Shown here: piece after piece, positions 47,638 to 56,203 of the stretch
How the letters are laid out: every line of letters starts with the position of its first letter
Position numbering within the stretch: the stretch's first letter is position 1
Origin: Terribacillus saccharophilus
Lineage (GTDB): Bacteria; Bacillota; Bacilli; Bacillales; Amphibacillaceae
NCBI GenBank assembly: GCA_900110015.1
Contig: FOCD01000002.1
Location: 930,001-994,000 of the forward strand
Direction: 5' to 3'
DNA length: 64,000 nt
The notes under the pieces: model-generated
What the model was told of the DNA's origin: nothing
Seen by the model: the letters and a program-made list of their open reading frames with translations, nothing else
The model's database searches: none
Translations under genes and position numbers: made by a program

Positions 47638-48498
47638 ATGACTCATAATCTAGTCTTACTAAAGCCGATTTCCGAGGAAGATGCCAACGCATTGCTGCCG
47701 ATCTGGTCAGATGCAGCAGTAACGAAGTGGACGCGTTATCCTATTTCACAGTCATTGACAGAGGCAAAAACCCGAATCAAGCAGTTGGAACAGACGAAGC
47801 ATACAAGCCGATATACGATTAAAAAGCACGATAACCAGACCATCATCGGTACTTGTGGATTCAAACGCCTGAATTTTCTGCATGAAACAGCCGAAATCGA
47901 ATTCGAGCTCGGCAGTGCCTTTTGGCGCCAAGGCTTCATGACGGCAGCCCTGCAGGAGCTTCTACGTATCGGCTTTGACCGCTTGCAGCTGAATAGGCTC
48001 GAGGTCAAGGTTAATGCCGATAATATCGCTTCTCAGCAATTGGTCAGACGTGCAGGCTTCCAACAAGAGGGCACTATTCGCCAAGGACGAAAATGGGAGG
48101 GGCAGTTTCAGGATGTTCTTCTCTTCAGTCTGCTTCATTCCGAATTCCGCTCCTCGGCAGCAGCCGAACAAATCGGACAGCTCGAGCTGCTGCATTTGCT
48201 AGACCTGACAAAGCATTCCGCATCATATATGAATGAAATTGTTAGTGAAGTGAATGATCATGTCGTACGCTTGGCTGTTATTGACGGAGACTATCATTGG
48301 CATAAGCATGATGATTGTGATGAAGCGTTCCTCGTTCTCGAGGGCGAACTATATATTGATATAGAAGAAAAGACAGTCAGCTTACAGCCGGGTGACCTAT
48401 TCACTATCCCTGCCGGTGTCATGCACCGGACCCGTTCCAAACAGCGGACGGTGAATATCTGCTTCGAGAAGGCTGTTAATGAAATAACCGGGAGCTAA
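47638..48498 (+). CDS. GNAT acetyltransferase-cupin fusion protein
   Basis: 286 residues in two parts. Residues 1-170 form a RimJ/RimL-type GNAT domain (ISEEDANALLPIWSD, LGSAFWRQGFMTAALQELLRIGFD, ASQQLVRRAGFQQEG). Residues 190-286 form a cupin: GDYHWHKHDDCDEAFLVLEG fits motif 1 G(X)5HXH(X)4E(X)6G and PGDLFTIPAGVMHRTRSK fits motif 2, so metal ligands are kept. N-terminal acetylation of a small molecule or protein and a metal-binding domain in one chain is uncommon. ATG 47638 follows AAGGAGG. Substrate unknown. Confidence 0.85.
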   Translation: MTHNLVLLKPISEEDANALLPIWSDAAVTKWTRYPISQSLTEAKTRIKQLEQTKHTSRYTIKKHDNQTIIGTCGFKRLNFLHETAEIEFELGSAFWRQGFMTAALQELLRIGFDRLQLNRLEVKVNADNIASQQLVRRAGFQQEGTIRQGRKWEGQFQDVLLFSLLHSEFRSSAAAEQIGQLELLHLLDLTKHSASYMNEIVSEVNDHVVRLAVIDGDYHWHKHDDCDEAFLVLEGELYIDIEEKTVSLQPGDLFTIPAGVMHRTRSKQRTVNICFEKAVNEITGS

Positions 48499-48532
48499 AA
48501 AGGAGGCATCTATATAGATGCCTCCTTTTTCC
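48497..48532. terminator. Terminator between GNAT-cupin and MaoC genes
   Basis: AAAAAGGAGGCATCTAT pairs with ATAGATGCCTCCTTTTT across a short loop, a perfect bidirectional stem between convergent genes. Confidence 0.9.
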
Positions 48533-48958
48533 TTAATTATCAATAAGTGCGCTAAGTTCCGCTTGAAATACTTTCACTTCATCTTGATTATACGTGCTCA
48601 GCTGTACCGTTACGATACCATTGCCACGACGTTTTGGGACTATCTCGATCACTTCTACGACAACCCGCAGCTCATCATCCGGGAAAACTGGCTTAATAAA
48701 TTGGATATTATTCATTCCAGTTCCGGCTACTACGTGCTCCCCGTAAACACCAGTCTCAACCCATAGCTTGAAGGAAGTACTCATCGTCTGCATTCCAGAC
48801 GCAATCAGATTACCAAAGCGTCCTTGTTTGGCCTTTTCTTCGTCTATATGCATGTATTGAGGATCATACACTTTGGCAAATTCGATAATATCTTCTTTCG
48901 AAAGCTTGAGGGCTTTCGTTTCGTAGCGCCGCCCTACTTCATATTCACTGAATTTCAT
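48533..48958 (-). CDS. MaoC-family hot-dog dehydratase/hydratase
   Basis: 141 residues from ATG 48958, after GAGGTG; an earlier in-frame start at 49027 lacks a site. The MaoC hot-dog motif is KVYDPQYMHIDEEKAKQGRFGNLIASGMQTMS, where Asp and His form the catalytic dyad. Members hydrate enoyl-CoA or related thioesters. There are no beta-oxidation genes nearby, so its substrate is undefined. Confidence 0.87.
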   Translation of the reverse strand: MKFSEYEVGRRYETKALKLSKEDIIEFAKVYDPQYMHIDEEKAKQGRFGNLIASGMQTMSTSFKLWVETGVYGEHVVAGTGMNNIQFIKPVFPDDELRVVVEVIEIVPKRRGNGIVTVQLSTYNQDEVKVFQAELSALIDN

Positions 48959-49027
48959 CCTGGCACCTCTATTTCTATCTGTTTTACTGCTCGTACTGTT
49001 ACCTATAAATTGGTTTGCGATATGCAT

Positions 49028-49262
49028 ATGAATTCATGTCGGTATTATATAGAAAAAAATAAGAGATGTACACTGTGTTATATATAGATTTTCCAGGCAA
49101 ATAGTCAAAAGCAAAATATTTTATGTTTAGTCTGTACTTTGTTAGGGTATTTAATATGAGTTAAATAATAGAGGTAATACAAGGGGTCATCATGTTCTTG
49201 GATGACAACCATAGCTGTGTATTTATTGATTAGATGGAAATATGTGCAGAAGGAAAGGAGGA
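49028..49262. other. Intergenic stretch upstream of a small ORF
   Basis: AT-rich. A small dyad GGTCATC...GATGACAACC sits at about 49185. No gene is called. Confidence 0.35.
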
Positions 49263-49487
49263 ATGTATGTACTCTCCTTGCTTGATGATTTATTAAGGTT
49301 GATACAATTTAACTTACTGAATCAAAATCCTTTCAAATACACTTTGAAAGCTTTTTTAATTACATTTTTTATATCAGTATGGTTAAAGATCTTTTGCGCA
49401 CAATATGATTATGTTAGCCAAACGATGGATCAAGCCTTAAATCAAAAAGTATGGGTGTTTACAGTAAGATACATTTTCCTCATATGA
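49263..49487 (+). CDS. Small hypothetical membrane protein
   Basis: 74 residues from ATG 49263, right behind AAAGGAGG; a start at 49242 would give 81. One hydrophobic segment (LKAFLITFFISVWLKIF) lies in the middle and a second weak one at the end (VWVFTVRYIFLI). I do not recognise it. The ribosome site is strong but unusually close, so expression is uncertain. Confidence 0.35.
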   Translation: MYVLSLLDDLLRLIQFNLLNQNPFKYTLKAFLITFFISVWLKIFCAQYDYVSQTMDQALNQKVWVFTVRYIFLI

Positions 49488-49598
49488 CAGCTTTGCTGGT
49501 TCTACCCCTCATTCCCATAGGGTAATGCAGTGATTTGAAGCCAGTTTAAACTGTATTTGTTGTCCTTGTATAACCGTATATCATGGAGTTGACAAAAA

Positions 49599-51017
49599 AT
49601 GAAATTCAACAAGAAGAAGATTAACGTTGTAGATATTCAAACCGCGAAGAAAAGTGTGTTTGCTACTGGAGTAGGAAACGCAATGGAATGGTTCGATTTT
49701 GGTTTATATTCCTACTTAGCTGTTATTATTAGCCAAAACTTTTTTAGTGCAGTTCAGAATGATGAGTTGAAATTAGTGTTCACCTTTGCAACATTTGCGA
49801 TTGCCTTCTTAATGCGTCCAGTGGGCGGAATTATATTCGGTAAAATCGGCGATAAATTAGGAAGAAAAGTCGTTTTAACAACCACAATCATTTTAATGGC
49901 TTTTTCTACATTACTCATCGGGTTATTGCCTACATATGATCAAATAGGTATATGGGCACCGATACTCTTATTAATCGCAAGAATTATTCAAGGATTTTCA
50001 ACTGGCGGTGAATACGCTGGTGCAATGGTCTATATTGCAGAATCTTCTCCAGATAATAAGCGGAATATACTGGGAAGCGGATTAGAAATCGGTACGCTCA
50101 CAGGTTATATATTAGCTTCACTAGTTGCCAGTTTGCTCTTCATCGTTTTATCTGATGAACAGATGGCTTCCTGGGGATGGAGATTACCATTTCTACTTGG
50201 CCTACCATTAGGGCTAGTCGGGATGTATCTAAGAAAAAGCTTAGAGGAATCACCAATATTCGAAAATGAACTTTCAAATAATGAAGGTCAAGAACAAGAG
50301 GAAGAAAGCTTCCTGTCTATACTGAAAAACCATAAAAAAGATATTATTGTTTGTTTCGTAGCCGTGGCATTCTTTAATGTGACAAACTATATGTTATTAT
50401 CTTACATGCCATCCTATTTAGATGAAATCATTGGCTTATCCAGTACTGTAGGTACCATATTGATTACACTTGTCATGATCATCATGGTTCCATTAACATT
50501 AATGTTCGGCCGACTCAGTGATAAAATCGGAAACAAAACTGTATTCTTAATTGGTTTAGGCGGATTAACACTTCTTTCTGCGTTTGCTTTTTATTTAGTA
50601 AACTTGAATGGTTTGGTATTTGTTTCAATAGGTATTCTCATTCTTGGTGTGCTGCTTGCAACGTATGAAGGCTCCATCCCTGGATCATTGCCAACGATGT
50701 TTTACACAGATATACGTTACCGAACATTATCTGTTACATTTAACGTTTCGGTTTCCATATTCGGTGGTACGACACCATTAGTTTCAACATGGCTTGTCCA
50801 CCAAACAGGAAATAACTTAGCGCCTGCCTGGTATTTAACTGCCGTGAGCATCATCGGATTCCTTGTGATTCTATTCTTGTTCAAGAGTACTTCAGGAAAA
50901 TCCTTAAAAGGCTCTTATCCAACAGTTGCTACAAAGTCTGATTATAAAGAAGCTGTTGAGAACCCAGAGGATGCCCTTTGGTGGAAAGCTGAACAAGAAG
51001 ATAATAAGCCTGTGTAA
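49599..51017 (+). CDS. MFS transporter of the metabolite:H+ symporter family (ProP/ShiA-like)
   Basis: 472 residues with 12 membrane segments. The MHS family start ([21 protein letters not shown]) and the loop between helices 2 and 3 ([17 protein letters not shown]) are visible, as is [18 protein letters not shown]. Family members transport proline/betaine, citrate, ketoglutarate or shikimate. The acidic C-terminal tail lacks the coiled coil of osmosensor ProP. ATG 49599 follows GGAG. Terminator at 51054. Confidence 0.87.
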   Translation: MKFNKKKINVVDIQTAKKSVFATGVGNAMEWFDFGLYSYLAVIISQNFFSAVQNDELKLVFTFATFAIAFLMRPVGGIIFGKIGDKLGRKVVLTTTIILMAFSTLLIGLLPTYDQIGIWAPILLLIARIIQGFSTGGEYAGAMVYIAESSPDNKRNILGSGLEIGTLTGYILASLVASLLFIVLSDEQMASWGWRLPFLLGLPLGLVGMYLRKSLEESPIFENELSNNEGQEQEEESFLSILKNHKKDIIVCFVAVAFFNVTNYMLLSYMPSYLDEIIGLSSTVGTILITLVMIIMVPLTLMFGRLSDKIGNKTVFLIGLGGLTLLSAFAFYLVNLNGLVFVSIGILILGVLLATYEGSIPGSLPTMFYTDIRYRTLSVTFNVSVSIFGGTTPLVSTWLVHQTGNNLAPAWYLTAVSIIGFLVILFLFKSTSGKSLKGSYPTVATKSDYKEAVENPEDALWWKAEQEDNKPV

Positions 51018-51053
51018 CAAGCGTTCACTCTGTGCGAGTTACGATGAATGTAA

Positions 51054-51100
51054 AAACAAGCTCAACCTCTCTATCACTTGATGAGGTTGAGCTTGTTTTA
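51054..51100. terminator. Terminator between MFS transporter and TetR gene
   Basis: AAACAAGCTCAACCTC pairs with GAGGTTGAGCTTGTTT, a 16-bp perfect stem between convergent genes. Confidence 0.9.
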
Positions 51101-51106
51101 TTTGAA

Positions 51107-51709
51107 CTAACGTCCGATATATTTGAAAGATTGAATATGTGTTTGTGATAATTCGATAACGTCTCTTGTGAATTGTTCCTCAGGAGTTTGGAAATCCTCT
51201 GCAATCAAATTGCGTACGAGTCCGTAAAATCCAAAACCTGTGTAAATCTTGAAGTACTTCATATTCACTTGCATCCCATTGATTGTTTCAAATTCAAATT
51301 GTTCTTCATATATGTTCTTAATTGCATTTGGAAAACGGGTATGCATACCCGGTAATGTGTCTTCATATTTAATTAGCTCAAAAAAGCTTTTGTGTTCATA
51401 AATGTAAGCAATAAGTGAAAAGGATGGGACATCTATCTCTTGTGTAGATGTTTTTCTTCCTGGCGTATACATAATACCCGCAGCGCCCTCCAGTCCCGCA
51501 AACATCTTATCGAGCAGATCCTCTGCCAACTCGATTTTATCTTGATAATGGAAGTAGAATGTACTGCGATTATAAGCTGCTTCTTCGACGATATCTTTCA
51601 CTGTGACCGCATGATACCCCTTTTTCTTTATCAGCTTGATCAACGCCTCACGAAAATGCTCTTTTGTCCGATTGCGCCGTTTAGATGTCGAATTTTGTTC
51701 ATATTCCAT
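51107..51709 (-). CDS. TetR/AcrR-family transcriptional regulator
   Basis: 200 residues. The helix-turn-helix (residues 15-60) reads TKEHFREALIKLIKKKGYHAVTVKDIVEEAAYNRSTFYFHYQDK, in sections; the C-terminal domain resembles TetR_C_33/AcrR group (Bacillus YvdT/LcoA-like). It is divergent from the SDR gene at 51856, and a perfect 17-bp palindrome lies between them. Likely represses the SDR gene and itself. Confidence 0.87.
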   Translation of the reverse strand: MEYEQNSTSKRRNRTKEHFREALIKLIKKKGYHAVTVKDIVEEAAYNRSTFYFHYQDKIELAEDLLDKMFAGLEGAAGIMYTPGRKTSTQEIDVPSFSLIAYIYEHKSFFELIKYEDTLPGMHTRFPNAIKNIYEEQFEFETINGMQVNMKYFKIYTGFGFYGLVRNLIAEDFQTPEEQFTRDVIELSQTHIQSFKYIGR

Positions 51710-51747
51710 AAAAAAATCCCCCCTTAGTCAGACATTATTGGATTATC

Positions 51748-51764
51748 TGTCTAATAATTAGACA
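51748..51764. promoter_or_regulatory. 17-bp palindromic operator for the TetR protein
   Basis: TGTCTAATAATTAGACA is a perfect dyad around a central A. Its half site TTAGACA recurs as TTAGTCAGACA at 51724. It lies 39 bp before the TetR start codon on one side and about 90 bp before the SDR start on the other. Confidence 0.75.
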
Positions 51765-51855
51765 TCTGCTTTTCAGCTACTGATTGAGAAATGTGTCCAA
51801 AGTATTACAATTAAATTGTAACCGATTTAATTCTATTATACTGGGGGAAACAAAA

Positions 51856-52593
51856 ATGGGGAAATTACAAAATAAAGTTGCACTAATTACAGGGGGAGCA
51901 TCAGGGATTGGCGCTGCTACAGCTCGTCTTTTCGCAGCGGAAGGCGCTAAGCTCGTATTAGTCGACTTGAACGAAGAAAAAGGAAAAATGGTGGAGGAAG
52001 AGCTTAAAGCGAATGGCACAGAAGCAGTCTTCATCAAAACGAATATTACAAGTGAACAAGAAGTAGCTGATTTGTTCAAACAAGCAGTTACGGCTTTCGG
52101 CAAGATTGATATTGTATTCAACAATGCTGGAATCGGTCGCGTTCATCCTTCACATGAATTGGATTATGCAGAATGGCGCACTACTGTAAACGTGGACTTG
52201 GACGGTGTCTTCCTAGTAGCCCGCGAAGCACTTCGCGTAATGCTTCTTAACGGCGGCGGAAATATCGTGAACACTGCTTCCATGTATGGTTGGGTTGGCT
52301 CGCCAGGATCTGCAGCTTATAATGCGGCTAAAGGCGGCGTTGTGAACCTTACACGTTCTCTTGCACTTGAGTATGCGGACAAAAACATCCGCGTAAACTC
52401 ACTATGCCCTGGCTTCATCGACACACCAATCATCCCGGAAGATGACAAAGCGGCACTTTCCACGATGACACCAATGAAGCGTCTTGGTAAAGCAGAAGAA
52501 ATGGCGAAAGCTGTTTTATTCCTAGCTTCTGACGATTCTTCTTATATGACTGGTAACAGCTTGATTGTTGATGGCGGTTATACAGCACAATAA
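51856..52593 (+). CDS. short-chain dehydrogenase/reductase (SDR)
   Basis: 245 residues from ATG 51856, after GGGGGAAAC. Classic SDR: cofactor motif TGGASGIG (10-17 region), NNAG, catalytic Ser/Tyr/Lys in SMYGWVGSPGSAAYNAAK and the C-terminal ending VDGGYTAQ. The acidic residue after strand 2 (LVDLNEE) predicts NAD preference. It resembles cyclopentanol or 3-alpha-HSD-like enzymes and the SDR at 58035. TetR control is expected. Confidence 0.88.
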   Translation: MGKLQNKVALITGGASGIGAATARLFAAEGAKLVLVDLNEEKGKMVEEELKANGTEAVFIKTNITSEQEVADLFKQAVTAFGKIDIVFNNAGIGRVHPSHELDYAEWRTTVNVDLDGVFLVAREALRVMLLNGGGNIVNTASMYGWVGSPGSAAYNAAKGGVVNLTRSLALEYADKNIRVNSLCPGFIDTPIIPEDDKAALSTMTPMKRLGKAEEMAKAVLFLASDDSSYMTGNSLIVDGGYTAQ

Positions 52594-52598
52594 TATTT

Positions 52599-52636
52599 AA
52601 AGCCCCACTCTCTGATGAGAGAGTGGGGCTTTTCTT
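52599..52636. terminator. Terminator between SDR and TPR genes
   Basis: AAAGCCCCACTCTCT pairs with AGAGAGTGGGGCTTT and is followed by TCTTTTTC. Confidence 0.9.
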
Positions 52637-52652
52637 TTTCATTAACGACTTC

Positions 52653-53135
52653 TTAACTCCATACGATATCCAGTTTATCCGCATAAAAAGTAATTGCCTT
52701 CTGATATTCCAAGATATCATTATCGGATGTTGTTTCGGCAAGCAATTGGAGGAGTATCTGCATCGCTTCACCATGCTCTTTTTGGTTATATTTCACCATG
52801 GCATAGAAAACAGGAAAAGCATTATTTTTAGGGAACAGATTCATTGCTTTTTTTAAGGTTTGCTCAGCTTTCTTATAATTCCCTAGTGTCCGGTATGTAC
52901 TTCCTAATCCTAAATAAGCTCCCTCTTCATGCTCCTTTGGTAATCCCAGCGCAATTCCACGTTCATAAAAAGGTACAGCAGCAGTTTCCTGTCCAAGTAC
53001 ATCAAAGCTCCACGCACATTGATACTGTACTTCAGCATTATCTGGATAAGCGGAAGCCAACTCAATCAATCTTTCGTTGGCTTCTGCCAGCTTGCCTGCT
53101 TCTCTTAAACTAATCGCCTCAAACAGCTCATTCAT
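52653..53135 (-). CDS. Tetratricopeptide-repeat protein
   Basis: 160 residues made of about three TPR units (LAEANERLIELASAYPDNAEVQYQCAWSFDVLGQ, in part; GAYLGLGSTYRTLGNYKKAEQTLKKAMNLFPKN; FPVFYAMVKYNQKEHGEAMQILLQLL). TPR modules bind partner proteins. The ATG overlaps the stop codon of lytR by four bases, so it is translationally coupled to the two-component system and may modulate it. Confidence 0.82.
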   Translation of the reverse strand: MNELFEAISLREAGKLAEANERLIELASAYPDNAEVQYQCAWSFDVLGQETAAVPFYERGIALGLPKEHEEGAYLGLGSTYRTLGNYKKAEQTLKKAMNLFPKNNAFPVFYAMVKYNQKEHGEAMQILLQLLAETTSDNDILEYQKAITFYADKLDIVWS

Positions 53136-53845
53136 AAACCAAATCTCTCCTTCACTTCTCTTACATAAGTTCTACTCACCGGTACTTTAGAACCATCCTC
53201 CATCACAAGGTTATATGTGGAATTGAACCACGGCTCTAACGCAGTAACATGTTCAAGATGAACGATATAACTGCGATGTACACGCATAAAACTTGAAGCT
53301 GTCAGCTTCTTTTCCACGGATGCCAGCGGCTCATTCAAATGGAAGAGCTTCTGAAGTGTTTTTATCTGGGTCTTGCCGCTCTGGGTAGTGATATAGAGGA
53401 TGGATTGGATATCGAGCAAAGAAATCCGCTCATTCTCTATGACGGGAAGTTTTTTTATCGGCGTTTTCGGCTCCGTAGCAGCCGGTATCATCCGCTGCAG
53501 TTTATGAATGCACTGATTGATCCGCTGTTCATCAAAAGGCTTGAGCAGATAATCTGCTGCATGCAGCTCAAATGCCTGCAGGGCATAGTCATCATACGCT
53601 GTTGCAAATACGAACGAAGGTGACTTTGGCAGCTCTTGCAGTTTTTCCGCAAGCTGCAACCCTGTTCCTTCGGCAAGTTCAATGTCTAAAAAAACGACAT
53701 CAGGTGCTGTGTGTCGAATTGCTTCATAGCTTTTGGTTAAAGTTGATCCTTCTCCTACAACCTCGACTGCTCCGCTGTTTTCCAAAAGAAAGACAAGCTC
53801 CTGGCGTGCAAGTGGCTCATCCTCGACGATAAAGGCTGTCATCAT
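53132..53845 (-). CDS. lytR: LytTR-family response regulator
   Basis: 237 residues from ATG 53845, preceded by GGGGAGAT. Receiver domain residues 1-115: acid pocket in AFIVEDEP, phosphoacceptor Asp in DVVFLDIEL, Thr/Ala in FATAYDDYAL and Lys in LLKPFDEQ. The C-terminal LytTR DNA-binding domain (about 135-237) has FMRVHRSYIVHLEHV and VSRTYVREVKERF. It overlaps lytS by 29 bp and pairs with it. In Bacillus LytST controls a pyruvate facilitator. Confidence 0.92.
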   Translation of the reverse strand: MMTAFIVEDEPLARQELVFLLENSGAVEVVGEGSTLTKSYEAIRHTAPDVVFLDIELAEGTGLQLAEKLQELPKSPSFVFATAYDDYALQAFELHAADYLLKPFDEQRINQCIHKLQRMIPAATEPKTPIKKLPVIENERISLLDIQSILYITTQSGKTQIKTLQKLFHLNEPLASVEKKLTASSFMRVHRSYIVHLEHVTALEPWFNSTYNLVMEDGSKVPVSRTYVREVKERFGL

Positions 53846-55598
53846 CTGGTATCTCCCCTTTCTGATTGCTTGGTAGCTGGATGCGAATAGTCGTGCCTTC
53901 CTCTTGTTTACTTGTGATAAATAATGTCGCTTCATGATTATAAATGCCTTCCAGCCGTTCCCGTATGTTAATCAGTGCTGTTCCTGTGCCTGTTACCGAA
54001 TCAACTGTCTGCCGCCCTGCTTGATTCAGCTTATCCTGTTCTATCCCATGTCCATTATCTTTAACAGTAATGCTGACATACTCTTCTTTTCTTTTGATAC
54101 TGATAACGATCGTTCCGTCTGCTTCTGTGTCACGAAATCCATGTTTCACACTATTCTCCACCAATGGCTGCAGCAGGAATGGCGGGACAAGAGTCTGTTC
54201 CAACCCTGGCTCAATCTCAAGCTGTAAGATGAATTTTTCCGGAAACCTAGCTTGCTCCAGTGAGATATATGCCCGAATATGCTCAATTTCCTTCTCAAGC
54301 GGAATCAGCATATGCCTTGCTCCCTGCAAGTTGCTTCGGAAAAAGCGGCTCAATTCCTGCAACAGCTGACGTGCCTGGTTCGGGTCTGTTCTGCAAAGAA
54401 TTGAAATCGTATTAATGCTGTTAAACAGAAAATGCGGATGAACTTGCGCTTGCAATGCTTTTATCTCCGCATTTTTTAACAGCTTGCTCTGCTGCTCAGC
54501 TTCAGCAAGCTCTAGCTGTGTAGAAAATAGATTAGCTAATCCTTCTGCCAGCTCCTGTTCTACCCTCGTCAAATCATTTGGATTCATGAAATACAGCTTT
54601 AATGTACCAACTGTTTCCTCCCCGACTCGCAGTGGGAGAACGACCGCCGCACGCAGCGGGCAGTTTGGATGAGAGCATAAAATCTCTTCCTGTGATTTAG
54701 CCGTCAGTACACGTCCTTCCTGAAGCACACGTTTTGTTAGCTCGGTAGCAAAACCGTGGGTTGGTAAATGATGATCAGACCCGACGCCAACATGAGTTAG
54801 TACACCTTGTTTATCTGTGATTGCAATCGCATCGGCTTCTGTCCATTCCAGCATAATTTCAGCTACTTTATTACACGAATCTGTGTTCAGTCCTTTCCGA
54901 AAATAAGGAAGCGTCCTGTCTGCTATAGCAAATGCAGCATTCGTCTGCAGTGCGCGTGTTCGCTCCTGCTCACGCAGGATAATCTGGATGATAAGCATGA
55001 ACAGCAGCATACCGATTCCATTGACTACGATCATCGGTAACCCGATGATTTGCACAAGCTGCCAAGCTGGTTCCATGTCTGATGCCATTAGCAAAATCAA
55101 TGTCATCTGGATGATTTCCATCGAGACGCCGATCAGGATAGCATACCCTGCTGTCAGCTGTTTTTTCTGTTTACGTCGACGTCCGAAATAGCCCGCTGCT
55201 AAACCTGCTAATACAGTTGAGATTGCACAAGCCTCAGCTGTGAATCCGCCCAGTAATAGTCTGTGTACGCCAGCTATCACGCCAACACCTAACCCTACAA
55301 AAGGTCCTCCCAGCAAGCCACCAATAGTCACTCCAAGAATTCGAGTATTTGCAATGGCACTATCCGCCTCAATGTCCAATAACCACGTGTTGGCCACGCG
55401 ACTATCGCTATGTATCTCTACACCTGTATAATTGCTCAACACACCAAAGAATCCGAAAATCAGCAATAAAAGCAGTTTCTCTTTCATTGTTTGGTTGTGA
55501 AGAATAAGCCGTCGAAACGCTTTCAATTGGGAGAACAGGAACACCGTTATTAAGATGATACCCACCCGCTCAATCATTAATGGAACCAAACTCAGCAT
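53817..55598 (-). CDS. lytS: LytS-type sensor histidine kinase
   Basis: 593 residues from ATG 55598, preceded by GGGGGGAG. Six N-terminal membrane helices form a 5TM-5TMR_LYT sensor (GVTIGGLLGGPFVGLGVGVIAG), then a GAF domain (about 225-355), the His_kinase domain with phosphohistidine in ALQAQVHPHFLFNSIN and an HATPase with VPPFLLQPLVENSVKHG and GTGTALINIRERL. Known relatives sense extracellular pyruvate or membrane potential. No lrgAB or pftAB genes lie next to it, so its targets are elsewhere. Confidence 0.92.
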   Translation of the reverse strand: MLSLVPLMIERVGIILITVFLFSQLKAFRRLILHNQTMKEKLLLLLIFGFFGVLSNYTGVEIHSDSRVANTWLLDIEADSAIANTRILGVTIGGLLGGPFVGLGVGVIAGVHRLLLGGFTAEACAISTVLAGLAAGYFGRRRKQKKQLTAGYAILIGVSMEIIQMTLILLMASDMEPAWQLVQIIGLPMIVVNGIGMLLFMLIIQIILREQERTRALQTNAAFAIADRTLPYFRKGLNTDSCNKVAEIMLEWTEADAIAITDKQGVLTHVGVGSDHHLPTHGFATELTKRVLQEGRVLTAKSQEEILCSHPNCPLRAAVVLPLRVGEETVGTLKLYFMNPNDLTRVEQELAEGLANLFSTQLELAEAEQQSKLLKNAEIKALQAQVHPHFLFNSINTISILCRTDPNQARQLLQELSRFFRSNLQGARHMLIPLEKEIEHIRAYISLEQARFPEKFILQLEIEPGLEQTLVPPFLLQPLVENSVKHGFRDTEADGTIVISIKRKEEYVSITVKDNGHGIEQDKLNQAGRQTVDSVTGTGTALINIRERLEGIYNHEATLFITSKQEEGTTIRIQLPSNQKGEIPDDDSLYRRG

Positions 55599-55731
55599 GC
55601 TGTCTCCCCCCACAATATGTATTAGTTCCATTTTATCGGAAAGGCTTCCAGTTTAATAGATAAGGCATCAAAATGTCTTGCTTTCTGTTATAATAGTACG
55701 AGTTTAACATCCGTTTAGGAGGCTTTTATTT

Positions 55732-55935
55732 ATGTTAAAAAAGAACGCCCTTTATATACTCTTCCTTGGTACACTTTGTATTCTCGCAGGAATTGGTGTG
55801 ATGATTTGGGCTAGCGATAAATTTTACTTAGGAATTGCTTTTGTTGTGCTTGGACTAGTCTATGGATTGGCTGGAATTTTGCTGTACCGCAGATCTAAAA
55901 AAATAGCTGCGACTAAGCACGAGCCTAAAGAATAA
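55732..55935 (+). CDS. Small two-helix membrane protein
   Basis: 67 residues: two membrane segments (LYILFLGTLCILAGIGVMIWA and FYLGIAFVVLGLVYGLAGILLY) followed by a charged tail (RRSKKIAATKHEPKE). ATG 55732 follows TAGGAGG. The family is not recognised. It lies between lytS (divergent) and the 33-residue ORF. Confidence 0.55.
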   Translation: MLKKNALYILFLGTLCILAGIGVMIWASDKFYLGIAFVVLGLVYGLAGILLYRRSKKIAATKHEPKE

Positions 55936-56005
55936 TCGGAGGAATTCAGCTTTTCGTGTGGCCACTTTTTTATAATATCTTTCGATTATAAAGGGAGGAA
56001 AGGCG

Positions 56006-56107
56006 ATGAAATTATCTATAAAAATAAAGCTGGAAATCTCCCCATATGCTGCAGCTGGCATCGCTGCAGCAGCTTGTTTCTTCATCATCAAGAAAATTCG
56101 CAGCTAA
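56006..56107 (+). CDS. 33-residue single-helix membrane peptide
   Basis: ATG 56006 after AAGGGAGGAAAGGCG. The peptide starts with a basic amphipathic segment (MKLSIKIKLEIS), followed by an alanine-rich membrane helix (AAAGIAAAACFFII) and KKIRS. A terminator follows five bases later. Its strong ribosome site and clean boundaries argue for a real gene; function unknown. Confidence 0.5.
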   Translation: MKLSIKIKLEISPYAAAGIAAAACFFIIKKIRS

Positions 56108-56110
56108 TAC

Positions 56111-56146
56111 ATAACCGCCTTGCTTTCTATAAGCTTGGCGGTTTTC
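56111..56146 (+). terminator. Terminator after the 33-residue ORF
   Basis: AACCGCC...AAGC pairs with GCTT...GGCGGTT, then TTCATTT. Confidence 0.8.
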
Positions 56147-56203
56147 ATTTATCTTCAGTAAGGGAATAGTCCTACAAGAAAATTTTGGAGGACAGGTGAT
56201 CAG

